8,010 nt of DNA from NCBI GenBank assembly GCA_964416645.1, contig CAYQEZ010000055.1:1-8010 (forward strand). The letters are read 5' to 3'. The position numbers and the translations under genes are program-made. This stretch comes from GCA-002282575 sp964416645 (lineage in GTDB: Bacteria; Pseudomonadota; Gammaproteobacteria; Thiomicrospirales; Thiomicrospiraceae). This document shows, piece after piece, positions 7,371 through 8,010 of this stretch (positions are counted from its first letter, which is position 1; every line of letters begins with the position of its first letter). A model generated the notes under the pieces. The model saw only the letters and a list, made by a program, of their open reading frames with translations, was not told the DNA's origin and made no database searches.

Positions 7371-7667
7371 TTATTGACCTTGAATGCCGATGTATTTTGC
7401 TAAAGCAGCAATATCTTCATCACTGTAACCTTTAGCATGACGTGCCATAACCGTCGCTGGACGGCTACCATCTTTGAAAGCCTTCATTTGCGATACAATG
7501 GCAGAAGCAGGATATTGCGTGAGGTTGGGAATGGTCACATTATTGGCACCACCAGAGTGGCACGACATACAGTTGTCGGCGAGCATTTGTCCACGATCAA
7601 CAGCTACTGCTTGACCAGCAACAAAGGTCAATCCAGCACAAGCAACAAGGTGTAAGCTTTTCTTCAT
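7371..7667 (-). CDS. fccA: Monoheme cytochrome c subunit of flavocytochrome c sulfide dehydrogenase
   Basis: This is a small class I cytochrome c (98 aa). A Sec signal peptide (KK, a hydrophobic core, likely cleavage after AVA at residue 22) directs it to the periplasm. There is a single heme site, C33-M-S-C36-H37. The sixth ligand is most likely M74 in ATVMARHAKGYSDEDIAALAKYI, a stretch typical of small cytochromes paired with FccB. With about 76 mature residues it is a monoheme form, as in Chlorobium, not the larger diheme FccA of Allochromatium. It is the first gene of the operon. The flavoprotein gene starts 11 bases after its stop, so it should accept electrons from FccB and pass them to the respiratory or photosynthetic chain; the assignment to FccA rests largely on this context. 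AGGAG lies 7 bases before the ATG, supporting the start. Confidence 0.92.
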   Translation of the reverse strand: MKKSLHLVACAGLTFVAGQAVAVDRGQMLADNCMSCHSGGANNVTIPNLTQYPASAIVSQMKAFKDGSRPATVMARHAKGYSDEDIAALAKYIGIQGQ

Positions 7668-7703
7668 ACGTATTCTCCTACGTAAAATAATTTTTTATGA
7701 TTT

Positions 7704-7717
7704 GATTCTTTTGAATC
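7704..7717. promoter_or_regulatory. Possible operator palindrome at the fcc transcription start
   Basis: GATTC (7704-7708) and GAATC (7713-7717) form a perfect 5-bp inverted repeat around four T bases. It falls directly after the predicted start point of fcc transcription, a normal place for a repressor site. No regulator gene is present in the window, and the short arms could arise by chance in AT-rich DNA. Confidence 0.35.
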
Positions 7718-7724
7718 TGCGCTG

Positions 7725-7754
7725 AGTATAAATGGCTATAACTTGTTTGCCCAA
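7725..7754 (-). promoter_or_regulatory. Candidate promoter of the fccAB operon
   Basis: On the minus strand TTGGGC (7749-7754) and TATACT (7725-7730) are separated by 18 bases. The -10 matches 5 of 6 consensus bases and the -35 matches 3 of 6, so a weak or activator-dependent promoter is possible. Transcription would start near 7718, about 50 bases before the cytochrome ATG. Confidence 0.5.
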
Positions 7755-7779
7755 TTAAATTTTTTAACGCGCCATTAAT

Positions 7780-7813
7780 TTTATTTTTATAAGAAAATAC
7801 TTATAAAAATAAA
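7780..7813. repeat. Perfect 14-bp AT-rich inverted repeat upstream of the fcc promoter
   Basis: The arms 7780-7793 (ending TTTTTATAAG) and 7800-7813 (starting CTTATAAAAA) are exact reverse complements with a 6-base spacer, AAAATA. Each arm has a single G-C pair, so this is not a normal intrinsic terminator. It lies about 25 bases beyond the -35 candidate of the fcc promoter. It may be a regulator or DNA-bending site, or a remnant of an element. Confidence 0.7.
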
Positions 7814-7925
7814 TATGCAAAAAAAAATACGTACTCCTCAGAATGTTTAATTAGCATATAATTTATTATATGGCAAAATTAATGAATCAAAAACAACACA
7901 ACAAACTGATTTATAACGACTAATT

Positions 7926-7958
7926 AAGGCCTGAAAAATACGGCTTGCGCCTTTTTTT
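7926..7958 (+). terminator. Terminator-like hairpin in the intergenic region
   Basis: GGC (7942-7944), the loop TTGC and GCC (7949-7951) are followed by seven T bases (7952-7958). A longer alternative pairs AAGGC (7926-7930) with GCCTT (7949-7953). On the minus strand the hairpin has a GCAA tetraloop and the tail GTATTTTT, so it could also end a minus-strand gene entering from beyond 8010. The G-C stem is short. Confidence 0.45.
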
Positions 7959-8010
7959 AGAGGTTACCTAAATTATTAAACAATGAGACGATCATTTGCC
8001 AAAAGCATGG

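Larger units (their letters stand above)
7668..8010. other. AT-rich intergenic region without a recognisable gene
   Basis: These 343 bases hold the fcc promoter candidate, two palindromes and a terminator-like hairpin, listed separately. A TATAAT box at 7857-7862 (+) has no clear -35 and lies just before a 17-codon open frame (7870-7923). At the right edge an ATG at 7983 (+) opens a frame that stays open to the window end but lacks a well-placed ribosome site. The minus strand there has stops in all frames, so a minus-strand gene could end between about 7955 and 7990. The evidence is too thin to call either. Confidence 0.6.

Noticed and set aside
7437..7655. A 72-codon plus-strand frame opposite the cytochrome gene
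   Set aside because: The minus-strand frame has a signal peptide, CxxCH and a good ribosome site, so this frame is a shadow.
7773..7884. 10-base inverted match CATTAATTTT / AAAATTAATG at 7773-7782 and 7875-7884
   Set aside because: It is short and very AT-rich, so a chance match is likely in this composition.
7983..8010. ATG at 7983 as the start of a new plus-strand gene (MRRSFAKSM...)
   Set aside because: Only nine codons are visible and the nearest purine-rich stretch (AGAGG) is about 19 bases upstream, too far for a normal ribosome site.

Overview
The window looks like a chromosomal segment from a sulfur-oxidising gammaproteobacterium. A member of the Thiotrichales (Thiothrix/Beggiatoa-like) is plausible, but this rests on gene content and protein style, not on a phylogenetic marker search. 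The best clue is a flavocytochrome c sulfide dehydrogenase gene pair. The other genes are an A-family DNA polymerase, a polyprenyl-phosphate sugar-phosphate transferase, a TRAP-type solute-binding lipoprotein and a metallo-beta-lactamase (MBL) fold protein. All six large genes are recognisable at family level. No mobile element, CRISPR array, rRNA or tRNA was seen.

Layout: 1-710 (+) is the 3' part of an MBL-fold gene, closed by a clear intrinsic terminator at 728-754. A short promoter region (about 780-858) leads into polA (859-3630, +). polA converges on a minus-strand gene with only 4 bases between the stop codons, and one hairpin contains both stops. The minus-strand pair at 4779-5885 (TRAP-type binding protein) and 3635-4762 (WecA/WbpL-like PNPT enzyme) is tightly spaced and probably one transcript. 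Another minus-strand pair, at 7371-7667 (cytochrome c, FccA-like) and 6067-7359 (FccB/SoxF-like flavoprotein), is an operon with a bidirectional terminator after it at 5943-5974. The last 343 bases (7668-8010) are AT-rich and hold the fcc promoter candidate, several inverted repeats and a terminator-like hairpin, but no large gene.

How the genes work together: FccA and FccB would form the periplasmic complex that oxidises sulfide to sulfur or polysulfide and passes electrons through cytochrome c. The TRAP-type binding protein has no membrane subunits in view, so its transport partner must lie elsewhere or it has another role. polA is housekeeping. No complete new multi-gene system is evident. 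The points most worth a second look are the MBL protein lacking the usual HxHxDH metal ligands, the lipobox-like cysteine on FccB, the three-copy repeat at the fccB stop codon, and the palindromes upstream of fccA.
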